This document shows, piece after piece, positions 55,227-64,000 of a stretch of 64,000 bases of DNA. Made by a program: the position numbers and the translations under genes. This DNA is from an uncultured Gallionellaceae bacterium. GTDB taxonomy: Bacteria > Pseudomonadota > Gammaproteobacteria > Burkholderiales > Gallionellaceae. Where the stretch lies: the NCBI GenBank assembly GCA_903847155.1, contig CAINCU010000053.1:1-64000 (forward strand), in the 5' to 3' direction. The notes beneath the pieces were generated by a model. That model was not told where the DNA came from and did no database searches. It saw only the letters and a list, made by a program, of their open reading frames with translations. Within the stretch, counting starts at the first letter, position 1; each line of letters begins with the position of its first letter.

Positions 55227-55634
55227 ATGTATAAAACGACTCTCACTGTTTGCGCGAGCAAAATTATCCAGGATGTCACATCTAATGCGGTATCGATCAT
55301 AGATGTATTTGAAGAATTCAATGCGCCAGGACTTCCATTCGTAATACCTGGTTTGAGTATATTATGGACAATCGAACGTGAGGCAGTAGACCCTCCTACA
55401 CTAGTTGGGCATATTCGAATCCTGCAGGAACAAGAGCTGGGCATTTACCCGGTCAACATTGACTTTAAAGGCTCACTCCGAACCAGAAGTATATTGGTAA
55501 TCAGAGGACTCGTAATTGCGCACTTAAGTGACCTTAAAATTGAATTTAAATTAAATGAAGAGTTAATAACAACTCTATCGCTTCCGATAAAAACAACTCC
55601 ACACTTAGCCCTGGGGCACGTTGGCCATTATTGA
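55227..55634 (+). CDS. DUF6941-like small protein
   Basis: This 135-residue protein begins MYKTTLTVCASKIIQDVTSN and contains AVSIIDVFEEFNAPGLPFVIPG and LRTRSILVIRGLVIAHLSDL. The layout (DxxxNxxSLxxVFExxxxxxxP near the start, a beta-rich rest) matches DUF6941 as I know it. It has no signal peptide. It follows the Thr-rich gene after 18 bases and could be in one operon with it. Confidence 0.6.
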   Translation: MYKTTLTVCASKIIQDVTSNAVSIIDVFEEFNAPGLPFVIPGLSILWTIEREAVDPPTLVGHIRILQEQELGIYPVNIDFKGSLRTRSILVIRGLVIAHLSDLKIEFKLNEELITTLSLPIKTTPHLALGHVGHY

Positions 55635-55867
55635 AGGGAGCGGTCACAGATGCAAGGCTTTCCGTCTATCCCCTCGCAAGCGAAGTCAGCCATCCAACTA
55701 CCGTTGTTTGGCCGGGACTTCCTTGCTTTACCCAGTGTTTGTTTGAGTGCGCCGAATGTGCCCGGGTCGTTGTAATCACCGGAAACATACTGCAGCAATG
55801 AAAGCAAGTGATCGAGGGCTGCCCGGTCATCAATCTTGCCGGCTTGCCGGATGCTGTCCCGCATCCG
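55628..55867 (-). CDS. Possible small gene overlapping the end of pgm
   Basis: The 79-residue frame begins MRDSIRQAGKIDDRAALDHL and continues LSLLQYVSGDYNDPGTFGAL before KQTLGKARKSR, an amphipathic pattern that looks like a real helix-rich protein. It overlaps the last 38 bases of pgm in another frame and has no clear ribosome-binding site, so it is uncertain. An alternative is a longer start at 55900. Confidence 0.35.
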   Translation of the reverse strand, partial: RMRDSIRQAGKIDDRAALDHLLSLLQYVSGDYNDPGTFGALKQTLGKARKSRPNNGSWMADFACEGIDGKPCICDRSLQ

Positions 55868-57536
55868 GTTGCTGCGCTGGCGCCGCCAGCGCAGCACCAA
55901 CTATGGTTTGTGCTTCTTCCAGGATGCGGCGCAGATGATCCTCTCCACAAAAGCTCTCGGCATAGATCTTGTAGATGTCTTCGGTGCCGGATGGACGAGC
56001 CGCAAACCATCCGCTTTCAGCCAATACCTTCAAACCGCCAATAGGGGCGCCGTTGCCTGGAGCTTGGGTGAGGATGCTCTGGATTTTTTCGCCCGCCAGC
56101 TCCGCAGACAATACCTGATGCGGTGACAGTTTTGCCAGTCTTTGCTTTTGTTCCGGAGTCGCTGACGCCTCGACACGATCGTAAACAGGTTCGCCGAACT
56201 CGCGCGCAAAATCAGCGTAGATTTCGCCGGGATCGCGGCCCATGCGCGCGGTGATCTCCGCCGACAGCAAAGCCGGAACGATGCCGTCTTTGTCCGTCGT
56301 CCAGACACTGCCATCCAGACGCACAAAGGAGGCGCCCGCACTCTCTTCGCCGCCAAAGGCCAGCGAGCCGTCGAGCAAGCCATTCACAAACCACTTGAAG
56401 CCGACCGGTACCTCATACAGCTTGCGGCCGAGCTTCGCCGTGACGCGATCGATCATTTGGCTGCTGACGACCGTCTTGCCTACCGCCGCATCCTTGCGCC
56501 ATTTAGGGCGATGCTGAAAGAGGTAGAAAATGGCGACTGCAAGGTAATGGTTGGGCGGCAGCAAGCCCGCATTACGTGTGACGATCCCGTGCCGATCATG
56601 GTCGGTGTCGCAAGCGAAGGCGATGTCATAGCGATCCTTGAGGTCTATCAGGCTCTGCATTGCGTAGGACGAGGACGGGTCCATGCGTATCTGGCCGTCC
56701 CAATCGACCGTCATGAAGCGGAAGGTCGGATCGACGACTTCGTTCACCACCATGAGATTCAAACCATAGCGCTCGGCAATCGGTCCCCAATAATGAACGC
56801 CGGCGCCACCAAGTGGATCCACGCCCATACAGATGTTCGCGCCGCGAATCGCATCCATATCGAGCACGCTGCCAAGATCATTCACGTAAGTATTGAGATA
56901 GTCGTGTTTGTGCGTGGTGGTTGCGTGCAGCGCTTTTTGGAAAGAAATTCGTTGCACACCCTTCAGGCCGTTTTCCAGAATCGCGTTGGCATGGGCTTCA
57001 ATCCATCCGGTGACTTCGTTGCCCGCCGACCCGCCGTTGGGCGGGTTGTACTTGAAGCCGCCATTGTCCGGTGGATTGTGCGAAGGCGTGATGACTATAC
57101 CGTCCGCCATTCCTTGGTCGCGGCCGCGGTTGTATGCAAGTATCGCGTGAGAAATCACCGGAGTAGGCGTGTATTCGTTGTTGTCCGCAATCATGACGTC
57201 CATGCCGTTGGCCGCCAGCACTTCGAGCGCGCTGGCACACGCCGGTTCAGAAAGCGCATGCGTGTCAATGCCGAGAAACAGCGGACCGCTTATACCCTGA
57301 CGCTTGCGGTAGTCACAAATAGCCTGACTGATGGCAAGCACATGCCATTCGTTAAAGCTGGTTTCGAACGCGGAGCCACGATGGCCCGAGGTGCCGAACG
57401 CGACTCTTTGTCCGGGCAGCGCAGGATCCGGCATATTGCTGTAGTAGGCCGTGATGAGTCTCGGTACATTGACCAGCATTGCTGGTGTGGCCGGCTTGCC
57501 TGCCAGCGGGCTTACCAAGCGCTCTGTCGCACTCAT
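55830..57536 (-). CDS. pgm: Phosphoglucomutase (alpha-D-glucose phosphate-specific)
   Basis: This 568-residue cytosolic enzyme interconverts glucose 1-phosphate and glucose 6-phosphate. It has VAFGTSGHRGSAFETSFNEW near the start, the phosphoserine loop in ITPSHNPPDNGGFKYNPPNGG, the metal loop CDTDHDRHG and the sugar-binding FGGEESAGASF, with RPSGTEDIYKIYAESF near the end. The ATG at 57536 has AGGAG seven bases upstream. The last 15 residues (PAQQPDAGQHPASRQD) are an unusual tail. It supplies glucose 1-phosphate for glycogen, matching the GH13 gene at the right edge. Confidence 0.95.
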   Translation of the reverse strand: MSATERLVSPLAGKPATPAMLVNVPRLITAYYSNMPDPALPGQRVAFGTSGHRGSAFETSFNEWHVLAISQAICDYRKRQGISGPLFLGIDTHALSEPACASALEVLAANGMDVMIADNNEYTPTPVISHAILAYNRGRDQGMADGIVITPSHNPPDNGGFKYNPPNGGSAGNEVTGWIEAHANAILENGLKGVQRISFQKALHATTTHKHDYLNTYVNDLGSVLDMDAIRGANICMGVDPLGGAGVHYWGPIAERYGLNLMVVNEVVDPTFRFMTVDWDGQIRMDPSSSYAMQSLIDLKDRYDIAFACDTDHDRHGIVTRNAGLLPPNHYLAVAIFYLFQHRPKWRKDAAVGKTVVSSQMIDRVTAKLGRKLYEVPVGFKWFVNGLLDGSLAFGGEESAGASFVRLDGSVWTTDKDGIVPALLSAEITARMGRDPGEIYADFAREFGEPVYDRVEASATPEQKQRLAKLSPHQVLSAELAGEKIQSILTQAPGNGAPIGGLKVLAESGWFAARPSGTEDIYKIYAESFCGEDHLRRILEEAQTIVGAALAAPAQQPDAGQHPASRQD

Positions 57537-57646
57537 GCCGCTACTCCTCGTTTTTTCCAACCCGTTTAACAGCCGCAAGGCACCTTGCGGCTTAATCGTG
57601 ATGACCTATTCAACACCGGTGTTTTGCTACTCTCACAACCGGAAAA

Positions 57647-58228
57647 TTATGCGAAATTCTTCGCCGCAAAATCCCAGTTCGCCAAATGATTGATGAAGTT
57701 CTCAACGAACTTGGCGCGCAGGTTTCGGTAGTCGATGTAATAAGCATGTTCCCACACGTCCACGCACAGCAGCGCCTTGTCACCCGTGGTCAGAGGCGTA
57801 CCGGCCGCACCCATGTTGACGATATCCACCGAACCATCTGCCTTCTTCACCAGCCAGGTCCAGCCGGAGCCGAAGTTGCCCACGGCGGAGGTCACGAACG
57901 CCTTCTTGAACTCGTCGTGGCTGCCCCACTTCTTGTTGATGGCATCGGCCAGTTTGCCGGAAGGAGCGCCGCCGCCGTTCGGTTTCATGCAGTTCCAGAA
58001 AAAGGTATGGTTCCACACTTGCGCGGAGTTATTGTAAATTCCACCGGAAGATTTCTTGATGATGTCTTCCAGCGCAGAACTCTCGAATTCGGTACCCTTG
58101 ATCAGTTTGTTAAGATTGGTCACGTAGGCCTGATGATGCTTGCCGTAGTGGTACTCGAGTGTTTCCTTGGATATGTGGGGTTGCAGCGCATCCATCGCAT
58201 AAGGCAGTGGGAGCAGGGTATGTTCCAT
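57647..58228 (-). CDS. sodB: Iron/manganese superoxide dismutase
   Basis: The 193-residue enzyme removes superoxide. Metal ligands are in LEYHYGKHHQAYVTNLN (His), QVWNHTFFWNCMKP (His) and CVDVWEHAYYIDYRN (Asp and His). The GNFGSGWTWLVKK segment with NHTFFW and the overall pattern favour the iron type. It begins MEHTLLPLPYAMDAL. It is the only antioxidant gene in the window. Confidence 0.95.
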   Translation of the reverse strand: MEHTLLPLPYAMDALQPHISKETLEYHYGKHHQAYVTNLNKLIKGTEFESSALEDIIKKSSGGIYNNSAQVWNHTFFWNCMKPNGGGAPSGKLADAINKKWGSHDEFKKAFVTSAVGNFGSGWTWLVKKADGSVDIVNMGAAGTPLTTGDKALLCVDVWEHAYYIDYRNLRAKFVENFINHLANWDFAAKNFA

Positions 58229-58483
58229 TTATTTTCTCCTTGGTAAAAACTTTAAGGGGTCGTGAAGTGCAGCCATATCTGCAGCGGCAAACCTAATCAC
58301 TTTAGAAATTATCACTTGCACACAAAATGTTGTACGTACGCTGGCGTACGTAATGCAGAAAAATGTGATTGCCAGCAAATATGTGCCAACATGACCAGCG
58401 CAGCAGCCAGATGGTCGCAAGCGTGATGCACAATCCGGGTACCATCTTCAGGCCGGTCCGTTCAAACAGTCATTGGAGCAATC

Positions 58484-59494
58484 ATGACCTATTACCATTA
58501 TCTGCATACCGGCCAACGCACCTGCCATGCTGATGATGGAAAAGAGATCCCGTGCGAAAGTTCCGGCCAGGACGCATCATTTGCCGTCGGTACAACTTGG
58601 CCGGAACCGAGGTTCGACTTACGCGGCGACGAAGTCGTGGACGGCCTGACCGGTCTGATCTGGTGTCGTAATGCCAACCTCGCGGAATTCCCGCTCACTT
58701 GGCAGGAAGCACTGGATTTCGTCGCCACCATGAACCTTGAACAACGTTTCGGCCAGCGTGATTGGCGCATGCCCAATCGCCGTGAATTGCGCAGTTTGCT
58801 CAGTCTGCAAACCAAGTTACCCGCTTTGCCCGAGCGACATCCATTCATCAATGTGTTCAACGGCTGGTACTGGACATCAACGACGGCGGCCATCGGTCCG
58901 GCGCACGCCTGGTATGTGGCGCTCGATGGTGCGCGCATGTTTTACGGCGGCAAGGACCAATCTTTCATGCTCTGGCCGGTACGCGGCAAAGGACTTAACG
59001 TGATCCCGCGCACAGGCCAAGGCCTGTGCTATGACGCAGCAGGGAAAGTCATGGCATGCACCGGCACCGGTCAGGACGGTGAATTCCGTTACGGCGCCCC
59101 GTGGCCGGAACCGCGTTTTGAAATCCTTGACGGCGGTGTACTGGACCGTCTCACCCGCTTGCTTTGGCGCCGCAGCGCGAACCTCACGCCGCAACCGGTG
59201 ATCTGGCGCGAGGCATTGGCAGCGGTGGCAGCGCTTAACCGCGAAGGCACAGCCGGCACTTGGCGGTTGCCCACTATCAACGAATTGGAGTCGTTGGTGG
59301 ATTGCGCCACCCACAGCCCGGCCTTGCCGTCCGGCCATCCTTTTGTCGATGTGCAGGAGATTTACTGGTCGTCTTCCACCAGTATGTTCGAACCCGATTG
59401 GGCATGGGCACTGTATTTGCAAAAAGGCGCGACGGGTGTCGGACAAAAAAGGTCCGCACAATTTTCGGTTTGGGCTGTTACAACTTTTGATTGA
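58484..59494 (+). CDS. Protein with two DUF1566 domains
   Basis: This 336-residue protein is an internal duplication. Residues about 40-165 (VVDGLTGLIWCRNANLAEFP, DWRMPNRRELRSLLSLQTKL, GWYWTSTTAA) and about 215-335 (VLDRLTRLLWRRSANLTPQP, TWRLPTINELESLVDCATHS, IYWSSSTSMF) carry the same DUF1566 (Lcl C-terminal) signatures. Each half is preceded by a TGQ-C-DD/DAAGK-type motif. Secreted or surface DUF1566 proteins occur in many bacteria, but no signal peptide is seen here. The function is unknown. Confidence 0.8.
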   Translation: MTYYHYLHTGQRTCHADDGKEIPCESSGQDASFAVGTTWPEPRFDLRGDEVVDGLTGLIWCRNANLAEFPLTWQEALDFVATMNLEQRFGQRDWRMPNRRELRSLLSLQTKLPALPERHPFINVFNGWYWTSTTAAIGPAHAWYVALDGARMFYGGKDQSFMLWPVRGKGLNVIPRTGQGLCYDAAGKVMACTGTGQDGEFRYGAPWPEPRFEILDGGVLDRLTRLLWRRSANLTPQPVIWREALAAVAALNREGTAGTWRLPTINELESLVDCATHSPALPSGHPFVDVQEIYWSSSTSMFEPDWAWALYLQKGATGVGQKRSAQFSVWAVTTFD

Positions 59495-59501
59495 ATTATT
59501 T

Positions 59502-61577
59502 TCATGTCTTCTTTGGCATGGCATCAGTAATCCCGGCCAGCAGTGCCTTTGCCCGCGCACATACATTGTCGACGGTGAAGCCATATTCGCGCAGCACGAC
59601 TGCGGCCGGTGCGGAAGCGCCAAAACGTTCCACGCCTAGCATGACGCCGCGCGCACCGACGTAACGATCCCAACCCTGCGGCACACCCAGTTCGACCGCG
59701 AGCCGCGCACTGACCGAGGGTGGCAACACCGCATCGCGCTCGGCTTGCGGCAAGGCCTCAAACAACTCCCAGCTCGGCATCGACACGCAGCGCACAGCGA
59801 TGCCTTGCTGTTGCAGGCGTTCCGCCGCCGCCACGATCAGGCCGACTTCGGAACCGCTGGCGATCAGGATCAGCTCGGGCTTGCCGTCAGTCGCATCGCT
59901 TAACACATAGGCGCCACGGCGCAATCCATCCGCCGCAGCGTAACGGCTGCGATCGAGCGTGGGCAGATCCTGCCGGGTCAACACCAGCATCACCGGACGG
60001 TCGCGCGTTTCCAGAGCAACGCGCCAAGCGACCGCTGTTTCGTTGGCGTCGCCGGGGCGGATCACGGTGAGGTTCGGAATCGCGCGCAGGCTGGCAAGTT
60101 GCTCCACCGGCTGATGCGTGGGTCCGTCCTCGCCGACGGCGATGCTGTCGTGCGTGAACACATGCACGACGTGCAGTCCCATCAGTGCCGCCAGCCGGAT
60201 AGCTGGGCGCATGTAGTCGGAGAAGATCAAGAAGGTCGAACCGTACGCAATAAATCCGCCATGCGCGGCGAGGCCGTTGACGATGGTACCCATCGCATGT
60301 TCGCGTATGCCGAAGTGCAGGTTGCGGCCGGCATAGCTCCAGCCGGCGCTATCGGAACCCTGTTGGTCGCTGTTCTTGTCCGGAAGCGGGTTAAAATCGC
60401 CCATACCTTTCAAAGCTGTTTTCGTCGATGGATCGAGGTCTGCCGAGCCGCCGGTCAGCGCCGGCAGCTTGGGTGCAATGCTGTTCATCACCTTGCCCGA
60501 TGCCTCGCGTGTCGCAAGTCCTTTGGCGTCGGCCGGAAATACTGGGATATCCGCATCCCAGCCCGGCGGCAGTTCGTCGCGCTGGCGGTACTGAAGCTCT
60601 GCTGCCAACTCCGGAAACGCCTTGGCGTAGGCACTCATGCGCTCGTTCCACGCTGCCTCGTCTCGCGCGCCGCGTGTCACTGCTTCTCGGAAAACCGCCA
60701 GCGCTGCATCCGGTATCAGAAAATCCGGCTCGGTCGGCCAGCCCAGATTTTGCTTGGTCTTGCGCACGTTGTCGGTACCAAGCGGCGAGCCATGTGCCTT
60801 GAAGCTGTCCTGCTCGGGCGAACCGTAACCGATATGGGTACGCATCAGGATCAGCGATGGCCGCGCGGTTTCCGCGCGTGCCGTAGCCAGCGCAGCATCG
60901 ATTGCTGCGAGATCGTTGCCGTCCGCCACCGAAACAGTATGCCAGCCGTAAGCCTCGAAGCGCTGTGCACGATTTTCGGAGAAGCTGATGTCGGTACCGG
61001 CGGCCAGCGTGACGTAGTTATCGTCGTAGAGGCAGGTGAGTTTGCCGAGCTTGAGATGACCGGCCAGTGAGGCTGCTTCGGAAGCCACGCCTTCCATTAG
61101 GTCGCCGTCGCTGACAATGGCAAAGGTATGGTGATCGATGAGGGCATGACCGGGCCGGTTGTAGCGTGCGGCGAGTTGTGCCTCCGCGATTGCCATGCCG
61201 ACTGCGTTGCCGAAGCCTTGACCCAGCGGTCCGGTGGTGGTTTCCACACCCGGCGTGTGTCCGCGCTCGGGATGTCCCGGTGCCTTGCTGCCCCATTGGC
61301 GGAATTGCCGGATGTCATTCAGCGACAATCCGTAGCCGGTCAGATGCAACAGACTATAGAGCAGCGCCGAACCGTGTCCGGCCGAGAGCACGAAGCGATC
61401 GCGGTTGAACCAGTGCGGATTTTTCGGGTTGAACCTGAGCCAGCGCATCCACAGCGCATAGGCCATCGGTGCTGCTCCCAGCGGCAGGCCCGGATGTCCG
61501 CTGTTGGCTTTTTGAATCATGTCCACCGACAGGAAGCGCAAGGTGTTGATGCATTGCTGGTCGAGTTCGACGGTCAT
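59502..61577 (-). CDS. tkt: Transketolase
   Basis: This 691-residue thiamine-diphosphate enzyme moves two-carbon units in the pentose phosphate and Calvin cycles. It shows [36 protein letters not shown], the cofactor loop GDGDLMEGV-like [40 protein letters not shown] and [20 protein letters not shown]. The ATG at 61577 has AGGAG seven bases upstream; an in-frame start at 61649 lacks support. Confidence 0.96.
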   Translation of the reverse strand: MTVELDQQCINTLRFLSVDMIQKANSGHPGLPLGAAPMAYALWMRWLRFNPKNPHWFNRDRFVLSAGHGSALLYSLLHLTGYGLSLNDIRQFRQWGSKAPGHPERGHTPGVETTTGPLGQGFGNAVGMAIAEAQLAARYNRPGHALIDHHTFAIVSDGDLMEGVASEAASLAGHLKLGKLTCLYDDNYVTLAAGTDISFSENRAQRFEAYGWHTVSVADGNDLAAIDAALATARAETARPSLILMRTHIGYGSPEQDSFKAHGSPLGTDNVRKTKQNLGWPTEPDFLIPDAALAVFREAVTRGARDEAAWNERMSAYAKAFPELAAELQYRQRDELPPGWDADIPVFPADAKGLATREASGKVMNSIAPKLPALTGGSADLDPSTKTALKGMGDFNPLPDKNSDQQGSDSAGWSYAGRNLHFGIREHAMGTIVNGLAAHGGFIAYGSTFLIFSDYMRPAIRLAALMGLHVVHVFTHDSIAVGEDGPTHQPVEQLASLRAIPNLTVIRPGDANETAVAWRVALETRDRPVMLVLTRQDLPTLDRSRYAAADGLRRGAYVLSDATDGKPELILIASGSEVGLIVAAAERLQQQGIAVRCVSMPSWELFEALPQAERDAVLPPSVSARLAVELGVPQGWDRYVGARGVMLGVERFGASAPAAVVLREYGFTVDNVCARAKALLAGITDAMPKKT

Positions 61578-61649
61578 GACAGACTCCTGATTGGGTGCAT
61601 GGTGGGCGAATTGCGAGCGCGGATTATCCGGTCCAGCGGCCGGATTCAT

Positions 61650-62024
61650 CTATGCCTTGCCGTTGTGCTCGAGCCAGTCCCATGCAGCATCCTCACGCGT
61701 GAAATCGAAATGCCGCACTTGTGCATGGACAAAATGGTTTGCAATGTTCGGCATGATATTCGCCAAAGCACCGTCTGCGACGACCGCAACTTTCTCGATC
61801 CTCTGAATATGCTCATTGAGGAACTTCAAGTGAGCAAGCATCGCGGCAAAGTCTTTCCAGCCGGGAAATGATTTGGCGTGTATCAATACTCCGCGCAGCT
61901 TTCCGTGCCCCGCCAGATAAGTATCGACCTGACTGGCTATCGAAAGAAAATCTGCCTCTTCAAGCGGCCCTTCCGGGTGCAGCACGAGTATGCCTTCGTC
62001 GTGTCGCAATTCGTGATTGATCAT
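61650..62024 (-). CDS. SpoIIAA/STAS-like protein
   Basis: This 124-residue protein begins MINHELRHDEGILVLHPEGP and contains LEEADFLSIASQVDTYLAGHG and GWKDFAAMLAHLKFLNEHIQ, then RIEKVAVVADG. This is the SpoIIAA-like fold found in stand-alone proteins of unknown function. The ATG at 62024 has GAGG seven bases upstream. It lies 72 bases upstream of tkt on the same strand and may share its transcript. Confidence 0.85.
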   Translation of the reverse strand: MINHELRHDEGILVLHPEGPLEEADFLSIASQVDTYLAGHGKLRGVLIHAKSFPGWKDFAAMLAHLKFLNEHIQRIEKVAVVADGALANIMPNIANHFVHAQVRHFDFTREDAAWDWLEHNGKA

Positions 62025-62433
62025 TGGGTATCCTCGATTAGGTAATGGCGCGAATATTACTCGCGCGGCAAACATGCACAGACACGTCTTTAGCCATGTG
62101 CATAAAACGAGCATGCCTGCTCCGAATGGGTAGGTCTGTTCGCTAACGCACTCATGACGTAGCGGGATGCCTAGACTATTCCCGCTGCATTACATCGATG
62201 GAAATGAGTGCAGGATATTGATACGCAACTGGTCACACAAAGGGTGATCCACTGGAATTACTGGACGCAAGATACGAGTACGTACAAATCACCTCTGTGC
62301 TGCAACGCACAGAACATGCGGACAGCGAAGAAGATAATTTTCAGAGTTATAAGATATCAGCAATTATTACTGCCACTATCTGTCAAGCCCCCAATGCAAC
62401 GCATCTTCATAAAGCAATAAATCGGATGCCAGA
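62025..62433. other. Intergenic region upstream of the GH13 gene
   Basis: These 409 bases hold no recognisable gene. They must contain the divergent promoters of the SpoIIAA-like/tkt pair and of the GH13 gene. The right half is AT-rich. Confidence 0.4.
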
Positions 62434-64000
62434 ATGTCAGAAAAATCCAATAGCGCATCAAAACATCCAGGCATGGGAGCCATACCCGGTGCAAGGGGTG
62501 CAATCTTTCGCGTATGGGCGCCTCATGCTGAAAAGGTTTACGTGACCGGAACCTTCAATGGCTGGAGCAAAACCTCCACACCTCTCATTGGCGAGCACAA
62601 CGGTTACTGGTCAACTGAAGTGTCAGGGGCAAAAGTGGGAGATGAGTACAGATACATGATTCACACTCCTGTCGATTGGAAGCTTCCTCCTTTCTCTCGT
62701 ATTGACCCGTATGCAAGAAGAGTGACGAACTCGGTTGGCAACGGAATTATCTATGACCCTAAAGCGTTTGATTGGGGTGGTGATAACTTTAAAATGGCCT
62801 CGTGGAATGAGCTGGTCATTTATGAGATGCACATCGGCACTTTTAATGTCAAAGAACATGGGCATCCTGGCACCTTCGATAGCGCCATGGAAAAGTTTCC
62901 CTATCTTCAGGAGCTGGGCATCAATGCCATCGAAGTGATGCCGGTCATGGAATTTCCTGGAGATTTTTCATGCGGATACGATCCATCCCAACCCTTTGCC
63001 ATCAAGAGTATTTACGGAGGCCCAGATGGTTTTAAGCGATTTGTGAAGGCTGCTCACGAACATGGAATCGCTGTCATCGTCGATATTATTTACAACCACT
63101 TGGGGCCTTCAGATCTTGATTTGTGGCAGTTTGATGGTTGGAGCGAAAACGGGAAGGGTGGAAACTACTTCTACAATGATCATCGCTCGAATACGCCATG
63201 GGGCGAGACCCGCCCCGATTATGGTAGGGGTGAAGTGCGCCAATATCTGCGCGATAACGCTTTGATGTGGTTCGAGGAGTGCCACGTCGATGGCCTGCGC
63301 TGGGACATGATTGTTTATATCAAAAGCGTCGATGGTAATGACAACAATCCGCCTAATGACATCCCCGACGGCTGGAGCTTGATGCAGTGGATCAATGCGG
63401 AAATTCAGCAACGATTCCCCGGCAAGATCAGCATTGCCGAAGGGATGCACAGGAACAACGGTGTCACCAAGGACGTGGGATCGGGAGGCGCAGGCTTTAA
63501 TGCGCAATGGGATGCCGATTTTGTTCACCATGTGCGTCAAGCCGTTATTGTCGGTGATGACAGGTCTCGCGATCTGGGCGCAGTCAGTAAAGCGATTGAG
63601 CATCGCTATGACATGGACGCCTTCAAACGGATTATTTATACCGAGTCTCACGATGCAGTCTCTAATGGCCGTGCCCGCTTGCCCGAGGATATCTGGCCCG
63701 GCAAGGCGGATAGCTGGTTTTCCAGGAAACGCTCTACATTGGCTGGCGCGCTTGTTTTTACTTCGCCCGGCATCCCGATGATTTTCGAAGGGCAGGAGCT
63801 GCTCGAAGATCGCTGGTTCCAGGATAAGGTCCCGATCGACTGGTCCAGAGTTGAGAGCGAACGCGGTATTCTCGGTATGTACCGTGACCTGATCGCCCTG
63901 CGACGCAATCTGTCGGATATGACGCGGGGATTGTGCGGGCAAAATATCCATCTTTATCATTTTGACGATGGTGCCAAGATCATCGCTTTCCATCGCTGGG
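62434..64000 (+). CDS. GH13 branching-enzyme-like alpha-glucan enzyme, N-terminal part
   Basis: The 522 visible residues run off the right edge. An N-terminal CBM48-type domain (FRVWAPHAEKVYVTGTFNGW, about residues 27-46) is followed by a GH13 barrel with region I VIVDIIYNHLGP, region II GLRWDMIVYI (catalytic Asp), region III ISIAEGMHR (acid Glu) and region IV YTESHDAVSNG. YEMHIGTFN and CGYDPSQPFAI are typical of 1,4-alpha-glucan branching enzymes. With pgm nearby, a role in glycogen or trehalose metabolism is likely; the exact specificity is open. The ATG at 62434 is chosen because the conserved domain follows shortly. Confidence 0.85.
   Translation, partial: MSEKSNSASKHPGMGAIPGARGAIFRVWAPHAEKVYVTGTFNGWSKTSTPLIGEHNGYWSTEVSGAKVGDEYRYMIHTPVDWKLPPFSRIDPYARRVTNSVGNGIIYDPKAFDWGGDNFKMASWNELVIYEMHIGTFNVKEHGHPGTFDSAMEKFPYLQELGINAIEVMPVMEFPGDFSCGYDPSQPFAIKSIYGGPDGFKRFVKAAHEHGIAVIVDIIYNHLGPSDLDLWQFDGWSENGKGGNYFYNDHRSNTPWGETRPDYGRGEVRQYLRDNALMWFEECHVDGLRWDMIVYIKSVDGNDNNPPNDIPDGWSLMQWINAEIQQRFPGKISIAEGMHRNNGVTKDVGSGGAGFNAQWDADFVHHVRQAVIVGDDRSRDLGAVSKAIEHRYDMDAFKRIIYTESHDAVSNGRARLPEDIWPGKADSWFSRKRSTLAGALVFTSPGIPMIFEGQELLEDRWFQDKVPIDWSRVESERGILGMYRDLIALRRNLSDMTRGLCGQNIHLYHFDDGAKIIAFHRW

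Noticed and set aside
56457-57569. 370-codon frame antisense to pgm
   Set aside because: Shadow of pgm; composition is Arg/His/Val-rich as expected from an antisense frame.
60099-61070. 323-codon frame antisense to tkt
   Set aside because: Shadow of transketolase without recognisable domains.
63151-63158. GGGAAGGG considered as evidence against the terminus call
   Set aside because: A single variant motif far from dif carries little weight against six GGGCAGGG copies pointing to dif; it is recorded as the one exception.

Overview
The window looks like a stretch of a betaproteobacterial chromosome, probably from a Gallionellaceae/Nitrosomonadales-type chemolithotroph. This is inferred from three things: the betaproteobacterial order mdh / sdhCDAB-sdhE-gltA-sucAB, a soxYZAXB thiosulfate-oxidation cluster without soxCD, and the general protein character. 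No rRNA gene is present to confirm it.

Layout. 1-4.0 kb: a methylcitrate-cycle operon on the minus strand (GntR regulator, prpB, prpC, prpD; prpD runs off the left edge), with two TGTCGACA-core operator palindromes and inverted repeats between the genes. 4.0-5.4 kb: a decayed patch with remnants of an ABC ATPase and a DnaJ-like C-terminus. 5.4-16.6 kb: pcm, mdh, and a divergent TCA operon (sdhCDAB, sdhE, gltA, sucA, sucB). 16.9-23.8 kb: a tightly overlapping MoxR/DUF58/DUF4381/BatA-BatB-BatC-BatD operon. 23.9-35.4 kb: dksA and maf on the minus strand, then the classic yceD-rpmF-plsX-fabH-fabD-fabG-acpP-fabF-pabC-mltG-tmk-holB-tatD fatty-acid and replication cluster.

35.5-37.5 kb: the most interesting part. 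A 2031-bp cassette lies between two directly repeated Xer sites that share 16 identical bases. The right site is a near-perfect chromosomal dif (27 of 28 positions match E. coli dif). The left site has a good XerC arm but a degenerate XerD arm. The five overlapping minus-strand genes inside include a homologue of the VC1465/XafT Xer-recombination activation factor of the TLC-phi satellite phage. I read it as an integrative mobile element exploiting XerCD (IMEX), sitting in the chromosome terminus. FtsK-like GGGCAGGG motifs and sampled strand skew on either side agree with a terminus here.

37.6-39.5 kb: tRNA-Val, gltX, tRNA-Ala and tRNA-Glu. 39.8-47.2 kb: a DUF302 protein and soxB, X, A, Z, Y on the minus strand, divergent from a TtrS/ThsS-like sensor kinase and a FixJ/LuxR-type response regulator. 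A 20-bp inverted repeat between them is a candidate shared operator. 47.4-55.6 kb: accessory DNA, with a truncated tyrosine recombinase, orphan CheB, CsbD protein, lipoprotein, MtfA peptidase, an HU-like gene coupled to an HU-TM-LysM protein, an IS110 transposase remnant and a Thr/Ala-rich repetitive protein. 55.6-64 kb: carbohydrate and stress genes, namely phosphoglucomutase, Fe/Mn superoxide dismutase, a duplicated-DUF1566 protein, transketolase, a SpoIIAA-like protein and the start of a GH13 branching-enzyme-like protein that runs off the right edge.
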